Shown here in pieces: positions 37,691-46,629 of a DNA stretch of 64,000 nucleotides. The notes under the pieces are model-generated. The model made no database searches. It was not told the origin of the DNA and worked only from the letters and a program-made list of their open reading frames with translations. Both the position numbers and the translations under genes were made by a program. How positions within the stretch are numbered: the first letter of the stretch is position 1; every line of letters begins with the position of its first letter. Source of the DNA: Melioribacteraceae bacterium (lineage in GTDB: Bacteria > Bacteroidota > Ignavibacteria > Ignavibacteriales > Melioribacteraceae); NCBI GenBank assembly GCA_019638015.1, contig JAHBUP010000001.1, positions 1,272,424-1,336,423 on the forward strand. Direction: 5' to 3'.

Positions 37691-37924
37691 ATGAAGGAAT
37701 TCATCGAATTTATCGCAAAACACTTGGTTGATAGTCCGGATAATGTTGCTTTGGAAGAAGCCACACCCGATGAGAAAACAATCGAACTTACCCTTAAAGT
37801 TGGTGCCGACGATGTTGGTAAAGTTATTGGTAAGCAAGGTAAAACAGCTCAAGCAATGAGAACCTTACTCACTGCTATTGCTGCCAAAGACGGTAAAAGA
37901 GCAATTCTAAAAATATTAGATTAA
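37691..37924 (+). CDS. khpA: KH-domain RNA-binding protein KhpA
   Basis: A 77-residue protein consisting of one type II KH domain, with the RNA-contact loop GKVIGKQGKTAQAMR (about 40-54). KhpA works with KhpB in several bacteria to regulate cell elongation and division through RNA binding. It lies between rpsP and rimM, its usual place. The 88-base gap before it is long for this cluster and holds the possible structures described at 37592-37666. Confidence 0.93.
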   Translation: MKEFIEFIAKHLVDSPDNVALEEATPDEKTIELTLKVGADDVGKVIGKQGKTAQAMRTLLTAIAAKDGKRAILKILD

Positions 37925-37936
37925 TCTTTTGCAGTT

Positions 37937-38455
37937 GTGGATGATTTCTTATTAATCGCAAAAGTAAAATCGATCCACGGCAACGATGGTTTTTTATCTA
38001 TTGAATCTTTTTCCGATTTTCAAGATCGCTTTTTAAAATTAGAAAAAGTTTTCGCAGATTTTTTTGGTGTCAGAAAGGAATTTATTGTTGAAGCCGTTGA
38101 CTATTTTTCGAAAAAAATAGTTATTAAAATTGAAGGTTTCAATAATAGTGATGATGCTTCGATTTTTATTGGTAAAAATTTATTTGTTTGCCAAAGTGAG
38201 GCTATTCCTGCATCGGGGGATGTTTTTTTTATTCATGATCTCATCGGAAGCGAGGTCTTTCAAAAAGAGAGACTTATTGGAGTTATTGTTGATGTTCTAA
38301 AACTTCCGGCTAATGATGTTTATTTAGTGAAGAATAGGGTAAAAAAGGAAATATTAATTCCGGCTGTGAAGGATTTTATCCAAAAGTTTGATGCGAAGAA
38401 AAAGAGAGTTGATATTACACCGGAATTTGATTTGACTTATTATGATGAGGATTGA
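37937..38455 (+). CDS. rimM: 16S rRNA processing protein RimM
   Basis: Ribosome maturation factor of 172 residues that helps assemble the 30S head domain and interacts with uS19. The N-terminal barrel begins LLIAKVKSIHGNDGFLSI, and the C-terminal PRC-barrel has FFIHDLIGSEVF and LIPAVKDFI. The start is GTG at 37937. It overlaps trmD by 14 bases, which indicates translational coupling. Confidence 0.93.
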   Translation: MDDFLLIAKVKSIHGNDGFLSIESFSDFQDRFLKLEKVFADFFGVRKEFIVEAVDYFSKKIVIKIEGFNNSDDASIFIGKNLFVCQSEAIPASGDVFFIHDLIGSEVFQKERLIGVIVDVLKLPANDVYLVKNRVKKEILIPAVKDFIQKFDAKKKRVDITPEFDLTYYDED

Positions 38456-39125
38456 CATTATTTCTGCTGTGCCGGATTTGCTTGCTTCTCCTTTAAATAC
38501 AAGCATAATTAAAAGAGCACAGGATAAAAAGAAGGTCGAAATTTTTATTCACAATCTTCGCGATTATGCTTACGATAAGCATAAGCAGATTGATGATAAA
38601 CCTTTTGGCGGCGGTCCGGGAATGCTGCTAAAACCAGAACCGTTCTTTGAATGTATTGAGAAATTATTGAGCGAGAGAAAATATTTACACATTATTTTTC
38701 CTACTCCTAAAGGAAAAATATTTAATCAAAAATTGGCTAATAAATTTTCGCTCGCTTCAAACTTATTAATAGTTGCCGGGCATTATAAAGGTATTGACGA
38801 TAGAGTTCATCAAAGGTTTTCTACCGATGATGTTTCGATTGGTAATTATGTTTTGAGCGGAGGAGAATTACCTGCGCTTGTAATTGCGGATGCTGTAATT
38901 CGATTAATTCCAGGTGTTTTGAATGACAGCGAATCAGCATTAAACGATTCGCTAATGGATGGAGATACTGTTGAAGCCCCTTATTTTACTCGTCCGGCTG
39001 AGTACAAGGGATTAAAGGTTCCGGATGTTCTGCTTTCGGGAAATGAAAAAATTATTAAAGATTGGAAAGCAGAACAATCAAAAGTTTTAACTGAACATTG
39101 GAAAAAAATAAATAGTATGGAGTAA
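38442..39125 (+). CDS. trmD: tRNA (guanine-N1)-methyltransferase TrmD
   Basis: SAM-dependent enzyme that makes m1G37 in tRNA to prevent frameshifting. The SPOUT fold shows as DKPFGGGPGMLLKPEPF, VAGHYKGIDDRV with the catalytic Asp region, and SIGNYVLSGGELPALV, the knot that binds SAM. The 227-residue length is normal. It overlaps rimM by 14 bases and is 3 bases before rplS. Confidence 0.96.
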   Translation: MMRIDIISAVPDLLASPLNTSIIKRAQDKKKVEIFIHNLRDYAYDKHKQIDDKPFGGGPGMLLKPEPFFECIEKLLSERKYLHIIFPTPKGKIFNQKLANKFSLASNLLIVAGHYKGIDDRVHQRFSTDDVSIGNYVLSGGELPALVIADAVIRLIPGVLNDSESALNDSLMDGDTVEAPYFTRPAEYKGLKVPDVLLSGNEKIIKDWKAEQSKVLTEHWKKINSME

Positions 39126-39128
39126 ATT

Positions 39129-39476
39129 ATGGATAAGCTGAAAGAGCTAACCGAAGATCAGATTCGGGCTGATTTTCCGGCATTTAAGTCGGGAGATCAC
39201 ATCCGGGTGCATGTTAGAGTTATTGAAGGTGATAAAGAAAGAGTTCAACCTTATGAAGGTGATGTTATAAACATCAGAGGCATTGGTATGAGTAAAACTT
39301 TTACAGTTCGAAAGATATCAAGCGGTGTAGGCGTTGAAAGAATATTTTCATACAGTTCACCAAAAATCGCAAAAGTTGAAGTGGTTCGCGAAGGCAAAGT
39401 TAGAAGAGCTAAATTGTTTTATCTCAGAAAACTTTCCGGTAAAGCCGCTAGAATTAAAGATAAAAATCAAAAATAA
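39129..39476 (+). CDS. rplS: Ribosomal protein bL19
   Basis: Large-subunit protein at the 30S/50S interface, 115 residues. [29 protein letters not shown] and then [19 protein letters not shown] are the conserved blocks, given here as [13 protein letters not shown] and GVGVERIF. It closes the cluster and is followed by a strong terminator. Confidence 0.97.
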   Translation: MDKLKELTEDQIRADFPAFKSGDHIRVHVRVIEGDKERVQPYEGDVINIRGIGMSKTFTVRKISSGVGVERIFSYSSPKIAKVEVVREGKVRRAKLFYLRKLSGKAARIKDKNQK

Positions 39477-39489
39477 TTCTGCAACTGCA

Positions 39490-39520
39490 AAGCCGCTTTT
39501 TAAGCGGCTTTTTAATTTTT
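39490..39520 (+). terminator. Rho-independent terminator after rplS
   Basis: AAGCCGCTT (39490-39498) and AAGCGGCTT (39502-39510) form a perfect nine-base-pair stem with a three-base loop, followed by TTTAATTTTT. It lies 14 bases after the rplS stop. Confidence 0.95.
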
Positions 39521-39526
39521 ATAACG

Positions 39527-40285
39527 ATGAAACTAATATTGCCCCCAAATGTATTCGCCAAATTATTTGCCGCAACACTGCCAAAATCGCTGTTTACGGA
39601 AATAATATACCGCCCCTCTTCATTAATCTCTAAAGATTTGTTGTTAGACACTCAAGCAATCGGATTAATCCCATCGCTGGATTTAATTACAAATAAAACT
39701 TTTAATATTTCCTCAAAAGCTTCAATCTCTTTTGATGGACCTCTCGCAAACAGTTTTTTATATTTTAATGAAAAGGGAAGTAACCTTAATAATATTTATC
39801 TACGTGGCGATATAAGCCTTAATGAAATTATTATATCAAAAATAATTTTTCAAGAACACTTTTCATTATCAACTGAAATTATACTGGATACTTCTGAAAA
39901 ACCGGACTTCTCAAAAATTCTATTAATAGCCGGAAATGAAAATTATGAGACTGATTGCTTTAATAAGGGATTAAGTTTTTCTGATGAAGTGGCTGAGCTA
40001 CTCGATTTACCGTATGTTAATTACATATTTGCTTCTCAGGATAAGGAATCAATTCAAACTCTCAACGGCAATTTAATAGATGTTGATATGACGATTGAAA
40101 AATTTTTGAGGGATATTTCAATGGAAATTTTCGATTCAAAAATAACCGACCATCTGCTCTCAAATTATAATTCTGTTTATTTAGAATTTACTGAGAATGA
40201 GAGAATTGCACTTGAAGAATTGATAAAACTAACATACTTCCACCGAATAGTAGATGATATGTTTGATATTAAATTTGTTGATTAG
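39527..40285 (+). CDS. MqnA-like binding-fold protein (distant menaquinone futalosine-pathway relative)
   Basis: A 252-residue cytoplasmic protein, without signal peptide, that I relate only loosely to the MqnA/MqnD group. The order of segments fits: AIGLIPSLDLI near residue 50 (family: valine/leucine-PS-x-E/D), ISFDGPLANSFLYF near 75 (family: SxGPVRSVLLF), then ILLIAGN near 145 and a segment VAELLDLPYVNYIFAS. MqnA proteins dehydrate chorismate in menaquinone synthesis. The N-terminus departs from the family, so catalytic activity is uncertain. The start is only 6 bases after the rplS terminator, so it needs read-through or a promoter overlapping the terminator. Confidence 0.5.
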   Translation: MKLILPPNVFAKLFAATLPKSLFTEIIYRPSSLISKDLLLDTQAIGLIPSLDLITNKTFNISSKASISFDGPLANSFLYFNEKGSNLNNIYLRGDISLNEIIISKIIFQEHFSLSTEIILDTSEKPDFSKILLIAGNENYETDCFNKGLSFSDEVAELLDLPYVNYIFASQDKESIQTLNGNLIDVDMTIEKFLRDISMEIFDSKITDHLLSNYNSVYLEFTENERIALEELIKLTYFHRIVDDMFDIKFVD

Positions 40286-40289
40286 AATG

Positions 40290-40317
40290 AAAGGGATTCG
40301 ATTTAACGAATCCCTTT
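40290..40317. terminator. Bidirectional hairpin between convergent genes
   Basis: AAAGGGATTCG (40290-40300) and CGAATCCCTTT (40307-40317) form a perfect 11-base-pair stem with a six-base loop in the 39-base gap between convergent genes. The A/T ends of the stem supply short T runs on both strands, so it can serve as a terminator in either direction. Confidence 0.85.
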
Positions 40318-40324
40318 GGCACTA

Positions 40325-41518
40325 TTAATCTAAAGAGATGTGTGAGTAAGTGAGTACATTTGGATTTTTTCGGATTAATTCAAGCATCTCTGATGTAGCC
40401 GGAGCTTGAAGTTGTAAAGTACAACATGCTACTAATCCACCATCAAAAATAATATTTTCAACTTCCTCAATATTAATATTACCGCTTCGTAAAACATCAA
40501 GAATTGCCGCGAGAACGCCCGGTTTATCATAATGTTTTACAATTAATTGATAATGTGCGTCTGTAACTTTTGCACGGTTAACCCAGTGTGCGATTACGCG
40601 ACTGTTAATATATTGTAAAATAATGTTTACGGTTTCTTCAGCAACAGCGTTTTGCGCTTGTTCGGTTGACGCGCCAATATGATGTGTTACATAAACATTC
40701 TCAAGTTCCTGCAATCGTGATGATACAACACCATCTTTCGATTCGGGTTCACCTTTAAATACATCTAGGCCGACTTTTAAATTCTTCTCTTTAATTGCTT
40801 TAACTAAATCGTCTTCATTTATCAAATCTTGTCTGCTGGTGTTGATGAGAATTGCTCCATCTTTCATCATAGAAAACATTTTGTCGTTGAATAATCCCTT
40901 TGTTTGCGGAGTAGCGGGGAGATGAAGTGTAATAATATCAGCTATAGGGAGAATTTGATCAAACTCGGAAAAATCTTTAACTCCGTAACCTTCAATTCGG
41001 GAAACATCCTTAGCGTAAATATTTAATCCAAACGCCTGAGCTCTTTTAGCAACTTCTTTACCAATTGCTCCGTAACCAACAATAGCTAGAGTTTTACCGA
41101 ATAGACCCTCAGCTTTTGAATATTCCCCTTTGTTCCATTTACCATTTTTGAAATCGGAAACATTATGTGGAATTCTTCGATCGAGTGCCAGCATTAATCC
41201 AATCGCAAGTTCTGCAACTGCAATTGAGTTTTTACCCGGACAATTAGAAACGTAAATACCTTTTTTATTTGCGGCTTTAATATCAATATTATTAACACCG
41301 GCGCCGGCACGCACAATTAAATTAAGTTGTTTTGAATTCTCGATTGTTGCCGCATTAACAATTGTGGAACGGACAACCAAACAATCAACTTCTTCGGCAG
41401 CTTTCGGTAGATCGTTTTCACCGAGTTTAGGATTGTAAATTACATCGATATCAGAATTTTTTAACTTCTGAATATACTGGTCGGGGAATTTGTCGGCTAT
41501 TAAAACTTTCATCTTCAT
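40325..41518 (-). CDS. D-3-phosphoglycerate dehydrogenase-like 2-hydroxyacid dehydrogenase (short form with ACT domain)
   Basis: An NAD-dependent 2-hydroxyacid dehydrogenase of 397 residues. The N-terminal part has LNLIVRAGAGVNNID, the NAD motif is VGYGAIGKEVAKRAQAFG, and the catalytic Arg (NTSRQ), Glu (FKGEP) and His (THHIGAST) are all present. A C-terminal ACT domain (about 325-397) follows directly, without the intervening domain of the long serA at 16428. Such short forms can be true SerA enzymes. AAGGAGG eight bases upstream supports the ATG at 41518. Having two SerA-like genes in one window suggests different substrates or regulation. Confidence 0.85.
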   Translation of the reverse strand: MKMKVLIADKFPDQYIQKLKNSDIDVIYNPKLGENDLPKAAEEVDCLVVRSTIVNAATIENSKQLNLIVRAGAGVNNIDIKAANKKGIYVSNCPGKNSIAVAELAIGLMLALDRRIPHNVSDFKNGKWNKGEYSKAEGLFGKTLAIVGYGAIGKEVAKRAQAFGLNIYAKDVSRIEGYGVKDFSEFDQILPIADIITLHLPATPQTKGLFNDKMFSMMKDGAILINTSRQDLINEDDLVKAIKEKNLKVGLDVFKGEPESKDGVVSSRLQELENVYVTHHIGASTEQAQNAVAEETVNIILQYINSRVIAHWVNRAKVTDAHYQLIVKHYDKPGVLAAILDVLRSGNINIEEVENIIFDGGLVACCTLQLQAPATSEMLELIRKNPNVLTYSHISLD

Positions 41519-41638
41519 TTTTTACCTCCTTAAACATCAGAATTAAGTGAAATAATTTTTTAGTGAAAGAAAGTTAATAACTCGTATAAATTAAACAAAC
41601 TACTTTCGGAGGAAACTATTACTCTAATTACCGATTAA

Positions 41639-43288
41639 CTATTTCATCATAGGAATTTTTACATTGAATTTTTTAGAATTATCAATTGCCCGCTCATAAC
41701 CGGCATCGGCATGGCGTATAATTCCCATTCCGGGATCGTAGGTTAGTACACGCTCAATTCTTTTTTCTGCTTCGGGAGTTCCATCAGCCACAACCACCAT
41801 TCCGGCATGTATTGATTTCCCAATTCCCACACCGCCCCCATGATGAACCGAAACCCAACTAGCGCCGCCAATTGCATTTAATAACGCGTTTAATATTGGC
41901 CAATCGGCAATCGCGTCGCTTCCATCTTTCATTGCTTCTGTTTCCCGGTTTGGTGATGCAACAGACCCGCAATCCAGATGATCTCTCCCAATTACAATTG
42001 GAGCGCTTACTTTTCCATCGGCAACAAGTTTGTTGAATACTTTTCCCATCTTTGCTCTTTCACCATAACCTAACCAGCAAATTCTGGCAGGCAATCCTTG
42101 AAAGTGTACCTTCTTTTGTGCGAGTTCAATCCATCTAATTAATGCGGAATTCTCTGGGAAGGTCTCTATTACAGCTTTATCAGTTTCAAAAATATCATTA
42201 GGATCACCACTCAATGCGGCCCATCTGAAGGGACCTTTACCATCACAAAATAGGGGACGAATATATTCGGGGACAAATCCCGGAATATCAAAAGCATTTG
42301 TCAATCCATTTTCTTTTGCTTCACCCCTTATATTGTTGCCATAATCAAAAGTAATTGCGCCCCTTTTTTGAAATTCTAACATTGCTGTTACGTGGGTAAC
42401 AATCGTTGATTTTGACAATGCCATATATTTATTAGGATCAGATTTACGAAGCGTGACTGCTTCCTCAAAACTCATTCCCATTGGTACATATCCATTCAGA
42501 GTATCATGCGCACTGGTCTGGTCTGTAAGTATATCGGGTATAATATTTCTTTTCAATATTTCCGGAAGCACTTCACCGGCGTTGCCGACCAATCCAACTG
42601 ATAATGCTTTTTTCGATTTCTTTGCTGCAACAATTAATTTTAACGCTTCATCAATATTTTCGGTGATAATATCTAAATAACCGGTATCAATTCTTTTTTG
42701 AATTCGGGATCTGTCAACATCAATACCCAAACATGCGGCGCCATTCATAGTTGCGGCTAAAGGCTGAGCGCCTCCCATACCTCCTAAACCGGCAGTTAAT
42801 AAAAATTTGCCCGATAGCGAACCATTAAAATACTGCCTAGCACACTCTGCAAAAGTTTCATAAGTCCCTTGCAATATTCCTTGTGAGCCAATATAAATCC
42901 AACTGCCGGCAGTCATCTGTCCATACATTGTTAAACCGAGAGAATCGAGTCTGCGGAATTCATCCCAAGTTGCCCAATCGGGCACAAGCATCGAGTTTGA
43001 GATAATTACTCTTGGCGCGTTATCATGAGTTTTGAATATACCAACCGGTTTACCCGATTGAACTAAAAGTGTTTCATCGTTTTCGAGGTTTTGCAGAGAT
43101 TTAATTATGGCATTGTACGATTCCCAATTGCGAGCGGCTTTTCCATATCCGCCATACACAATTAGATCTTCGGGACGTTCGGCAACTTCCGGATCGAGAT
43201 TATTCATCAGCATTCTTAGTGCGGCTTCTTGAATCCACCCCTTACATGAAATTTTAGCACCGGTTGGCGCCTTAATAATTTTACTCAT
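41639..43288 (-). CDS. hutU: Urocanate hydratase
   Basis: Second enzyme of histidine degradation: adds water to urocanate to give imidazolone propionate, using tightly bound NAD as an electrophile. The 549-residue length is normal. Visible blocks are [26 protein letters not shown] (NAD-binding), [41 protein letters not shown] with the active-site Cys, and [11 protein letters not shown]. No hutH, hutI or hutG lies in this window. An unknown small gene and adenosine deaminase are upstream in the same direction. Confidence 0.96.
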   Translation of the reverse strand: MSKIIKAPTGAKISCKGWIQEAALRMLMNNLDPEVAERPEDLIVYGGYGKAARNWESYNAIIKSLQNLENDETLLVQSGKPVGIFKTHDNAPRVIISNSMLVPDWATWDEFRRLDSLGLTMYGQMTAGSWIYIGSQGILQGTYETFAECARQYFNGSLSGKFLLTAGLGGMGGAQPLAATMNGAACLGIDVDRSRIQKRIDTGYLDIITENIDEALKLIVAAKKSKKALSVGLVGNAGEVLPEILKRNIIPDILTDQTSAHDTLNGYVPMGMSFEEAVTLRKSDPNKYMALSKSTIVTHVTAMLEFQKRGAITFDYGNNIRGEAKENGLTNAFDIPGFVPEYIRPLFCDGKGPFRWAALSGDPNDIFETDKAVIETFPENSALIRWIELAQKKVHFQGLPARICWLGYGERAKMGKVFNKLVADGKVSAPIVIGRDHLDCGSVASPNRETEAMKDGSDAIADWPILNALLNAIGGASWVSVHHGGGVGIGKSIHAGMVVVADGTPEAEKRIERVLTYDPGMGIIRHADAGYERAIDNSKKFNVKIPMMK

Positions 43289-43305
43289 ATGGTATTCAAT
43301 AAAAT

Positions 43306-43644
43306 TTAGTTGTTAAATTTATTTTCCATCAAGCTTTTATACTGGGTTAATGCAGATTTATAAAGCCATCTTTTTAGGAAACCACTTTTTTTGAGCATCA
43401 CTTCCATATGTTTTATGTTTTCTTTGAGATGAAGAACCAGCTTAGTTTTTTCATCCTTTGTAAATTTTACTTCTTCAGCCGGCTCGTTAAGCTTATCGAT
43501 TATAGAATTATAAGTTTTAATTTCGACCGAAAATTTTTCATCTGCCGCCATCTGTTTTATGATTGATTTACAGAAGTTAATCAGAATTTTTTTTTCATTC
43601 TTATCGAATTGAAAGTTGTAGTTTTTGAATAAAGGTTTTGCCAT
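43306..43644 (-). CDS. Hypothetical protein, 112 residues, helical
   Basis: I do not recognise this protein. It is charged, Lys-rich and predicted mainly helical, with no signal peptide or membrane helix; the C-terminal half contains [26 protein letters not shown]. It lies 7 bases after the adenosine deaminase gene and 17 bases before hutU, so the three are probably one transcript. Its size and place fit a small cytoplasmic accessory protein; no function can be assigned. Confidence 0.7.
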   Translation of the reverse strand: MAKPLFKNYNFQFDKNEKKILINFCKSIIKQMAADEKFSVEIKTYNSIIDKLNEPAEEVKFTKDEKTKLVLHLKENIKHMEVMLKKSGFLKRWLYKSALTQYKSLMENKFNN

Positions 43645-43651
43645 AGTTGTA

Positions 43652-44740
43652 TTATATTTTTAATGATAATAAGTTTTCCCGCATTTTTTGGTAGCCGGGT
43701 TTAATTATTTTGTAGATATATTCAAGTCTCTCTGTATGTTTTAAAAATGAGGATTTCATTGCGTTGATATTTAATTTTTCAATATCATCCAAGTTAATCC
43801 CAAACAATTCGCTTGCAGTCAAATACTCTTTAGTGAGAGTTGTGTCGCTCATTAATCTATCGTCTGTATTGAGGAAAACACGAAATTTGGATTTATACAA
43901 TTTTATGAATGGGTGATTCTCAATTTTATCAACAGCACCGGTATGAACGTTGCTTAACAAACATATTTCGAGTGGTAAGCGGGTATCAAGGATATATTGG
44001 GCGAGTTCACCCAATGCAATAATATTACCATTTTTATCAAACACCATATCTTCAATCAACCGGGTAGCGTGTCCAATTCTATGCGCCCCACAAATTTGAA
44101 TTGCCTGCCAAATAGATTCCTTCCCAAACGCTTCTCCAGCGTGAATAGTGATATGAAAATTCTTTTCCTTAATATATTGGAAAGCATCAATATGTTTTTT
44201 TGGAGGATAACCTCCCTCTTCACCCGCTAAATCAAATCCCACAACTCCCTGATTCCTAAAACCAACGGCAAGCTCAGCAGCTTCTAGTGTATTCTTCATA
44301 TTTCTCATTCCGCAAATAATCAAGCCATAACCAACACCAAAATCCTTTTTTCCCTTCTCAAGACCTTCTAAAACGGCATTTACAGCGTCTTCTTGATATA
44401 GTCCTTTCGAGGTATGAAAAACCGGTGCAAATCTTGTCTCAACATAACAAACTCCATCATTTTTCATATCCTCCATCATTTCATAAGCAACTCTTCGTAA
44501 CGATTCCTTAGTTTGCATTACTGCACAAGTGTGTTCAAAACCTTGCAGATATTCCACCAAATTTCCCTTATTTGCTCCTCTATGAAACCATTCAGCCAGT
44601 TCAGCGGGGTCAGAAGTTGGTAGTTTGCTGTACTTCATTTCTTTGGCGATTTCGATTATTGTTGCCGGTCTTAACCCCCCATCTAAATGATCGTGCAATT
44701 GTACTTTTGGTACTCCTCTAATGATTTCTTCAGTTTTCAT
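43652..44740 (-). CDS. add: Adenosine deaminase
   Basis: Zinc hydrolase that converts adenosine to inosine in purine salvage. The 362 residues have the metal-binding HDHLDGG (His16, His18), the HAGEAFG motif with metal His and catalytic Glu near residue 200, RIGHATRL, LLSNVHTGA and the NTDDRLMS segment with the metal-binding Asp. The usual HVHLDG appears here as HDHLDG. Adenine deaminase or an N6-methyladenosine deaminase-like role cannot be fully excluded. It is the first gene of the minus-strand group, with a divergent promoter region behind it. Confidence 0.88.
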   Translation of the reverse strand: MKTEEIIRGVPKVQLHDHLDGGLRPATIIEIAKEMKYSKLPTSDPAELAEWFHRGANKGNLVEYLQGFEHTCAVMQTKESLRRVAYEMMEDMKNDGVCYVETRFAPVFHTSKGLYQEDAVNAVLEGLEKGKKDFGVGYGLIICGMRNMKNTLEAAELAVGFRNQGVVGFDLAGEEGGYPPKKHIDAFQYIKEKNFHITIHAGEAFGKESIWQAIQICGAHRIGHATRLIEDMVFDKNGNIIALGELAQYILDTRLPLEICLLSNVHTGAVDKIENHPFIKLYKSKFRVFLNTDDRLMSDTTLTKEYLTASELFGINLDDIEKLNINAMKSSFLKHTERLEYIYKIIKPGYQKMRENLLSLKI

Positions 44741-44936
44741 TTTATCCCTTTTTACGTCAAAAAATATCTCTTTGTACCTCTAAAATCAATTAATAACAAA
44801 ATATGAATTAAATGATATAGCATTATTAATCAGTACTTTCGTTGATTAAAATAGGGTTAATTTGTCTTGAAATACCTATTCAAATTGGTTATTTTTACCC
44901 CGGTTAAAAATAAACTTTCTAAAATTAGGAGAATAA

Positions 44937-46076
44937 ATGAAAAAAGTATTTATTTACTTAAGCCTTGCATCGATGATATTCGGTATTATGGCATTTCAAT
45001 GTGCTTCAGCTGAATTGACCGGCGCAAAATTATATATCAATCAAAAGCAGTACGAGAAAGCTAAAGAAGCTCTCAATAAAGAAGTAGCAAAAAATCCATT
45101 AAGTGATGAAGGTTGGTATTTACTTGGATTTCTGCATGGTGAAGATGGTAATATTGATGAAATGTTAGCAGCATTTGATAAATCCATGAGTGCAAGTAAT
45201 AAATTTGCTCCTCAAATCAAAGAAGCAAAACTTTACCATTGGGCTACTTCATTTAATAAAGGTGTGAGTGTTTTCAATAATGCCTCAAAGACCACTGATG
45301 CTGATTCAATTAAAATGTATTTTCAAAAATCGGCTGATCTTTTTATCTCAGCTATAAAATGTGAACCAGATTCTGAAATTACCTATACAAATTTAGCTAT
45401 GACATATATTAACATGGGAGAAAATGAAAAGGCAGTTTCTCCACTCGAGAAGTTAGTATCATTCGGAAAATCAGCTGATGCTTATGTCATGCTTGGTCAA
45501 ATATATTTGGATAAAGGAAATGAACTAAACGACAAAGCCGATTCTGCGGCTGCTCAAGTAAATTTTGAGAAAGCTATTTCGATATTAGAAAAAGGAAGAG
45601 AAAAATTTCCAGATGACAGCGAAATTTTATTGCGAGTTTCCAATGCCTATATTGGAGCTAATAAGTTAGAAGTTGCTATGGACGCTTTTAAGAAGGGCGT
45701 TGTTCAAGAACCGGATAATAAATTTTATAAATATAATTATGGTGTTCTCTTATTAAACTCCGGCGATTTCCCGGCTGCAGAAGAACAATTTACTAAAGCA
45801 GTTGCTCTGGATTCCGAGTACACAAATGCGGTATATAACCTCGCGGTTACTTATGTTAGATGGGGCGCAAAGATGAGAGAGGAGATGGAAGCTAAAGGAG
45901 AAAACAATGAGCTTTATAAAGAAAAATTCAAATTAGCTATTCCTCATTTAGAAAAATACTTATCAGTTAATCCCAAAGAACCAGTAATATGGGAATTGTT
46001 GGGAAGAGTTTACGCTAATCTTGGAATGCAGGAAAAATCACTAGAAGCTTTTGAAAAAGCTGATGCAAACAGATAA
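44937..46076 (+). CDS. Exported TPR-repeat protein
   Basis: A 379-residue envelope protein. The N-terminus has a signal peptide with core YLSLASMIFGIMAF; the sequence FQCASAE allows cleavage after ASA, or lipidation at the Cys, although the lipobox is poor. About seven tetratricopeptide repeats follow, with typical blocks such as WYLLGFLHGEDGN, YTNLAMTYINMGENEKAV and FYKYNYGVLLLNSGDFPAAEEQF. TPR arrays mediate protein-protein contacts; the partner is unknown. TAGGAG precedes the ATG, and a terminator follows. Confidence 0.85.
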   Translation: MKKVFIYLSLASMIFGIMAFQCASAELTGAKLYINQKQYEKAKEALNKEVAKNPLSDEGWYLLGFLHGEDGNIDEMLAAFDKSMSASNKFAPQIKEAKLYHWATSFNKGVSVFNNASKTTDADSIKMYFQKSADLFISAIKCEPDSEITYTNLAMTYINMGENEKAVSPLEKLVSFGKSADAYVMLGQIYLDKGNELNDKADSAAAQVNFEKAISILEKGREKFPDDSEILLRVSNAYIGANKLEVAMDAFKKGVVQEPDNKFYKYNYGVLLLNSGDFPAAEEQFTKAVALDSEYTNAVYNLAVTYVRWGAKMREEMEAKGENNELYKEKFKLAIPHLEKYLSVNPKEPVIWELLGRVYANLGMQEKSLEAFEKADANR

Positions 46077-46099
46077 GAAATTAAATTAATTTGGAATTC

Positions 46100-46133
46100 A
46101 ACCCACAGTTTGTTTTCGAATTGTGGGTTTTTT
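46100..46133 (+). terminator. Rho-independent terminator after the TPR gene
   Basis: AACCCACA (46100-46107) pairs with TGTGGGTT (46122-46129), followed by a run of T to 46133. The loop is 14 bases. Confidence 0.85.
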
Positions 46134-46149
46134 ATGATATGAGGTTTAT

Positions 46150-46476
46150 ATGAGTCAGAATAATGATACACAAGCACAACAAATAAATATTGAACTAGGA
46201 GAAAAAGAAGCTGAAGGAATTTATTCTAACCTAGCAATTATTACTCATTCTCCAGCCGAGTTTGTAATCGACTTTACTCGAGTAGTTCCTGGCGTACCAA
46301 AAGCGCGGGTATTATCAAGAATTATAACCACACCCCAACATGCAAAAATGCTACTTCGAGCTTTAAAAGATAATATTGAACGTTTTGAATCGAGATTTGG
46401 TGAAATTAAAATTGATCAGCAAAATGCTCCTCAATTTGGTTTTATAAATCCCGAAAAAAATACCCCAATAAACTAA
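46150..46476 (+). CDS. DUF3467 family protein
   Basis: A 108-residue protein matching the DUF3467 pattern: GIYSNLAIITHSPAEFVIDF, then PGVPKARVLSRIITTPQHAKMLL and an ENIERFE-like helix, here DNIERFESRFG. Function of the family is unknown; it occurs in Bacteroidota and archaea. Gene order gives little help, as terminators or hairpins flank it on both sides, so it may be its own transcript. GAGG lies upstream of the ATG. Confidence 0.85.
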   Translation: MSQNNDTQAQQINIELGEKEAEGIYSNLAIITHSPAEFVIDFTRVVPGVPKARVLSRIITTPQHAKMLLRALKDNIERFESRFGEIKIDQQNAPQFGFINPEKNTPIN

Positions 46477-46491
46477 ACTTTCGGAATAATG

Positions 46492-46518
46492 GCTAGTTCA
46501 CTTGCCAAGTGGACTAGC
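46492..46518. terminator. Strong hairpin after the DUF3467 gene
   Basis: GCTAGTTCACTT (46492-46503) and AAGTGGACTAGC (46507-46518) form a 12-base-pair stem with one T-G wobble and a three-base loop. No long T-run follows, only TTCTTAT, so it may stop transcription weakly or protect the mRNA end. Confidence 0.6.
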
Positions 46519-46629
46519 TTCTTATCGCAAATCACCAGTCAAAATTCTTTCTTGAGTTACTCAAAATAAATAATTAGCTTAATTTTAGTTTAAAAGAGAA
46601 TATTTCAATATCATAATTAAGGGATTGAT

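Noticed and set aside
39334..39633. 99-codon plus-strand frame across the end of rplS and its terminator
   Set aside because: It overlaps rplS and the next gene in another frame and would translate through a strong terminator hairpin.
44741..44936. Divergent promoter between adenosine deaminase and the TPR gene
   Set aside because: A promoter must be here, but no TAnnTTTG element with a proper -33 match was found on either strand, so no site is annotated.
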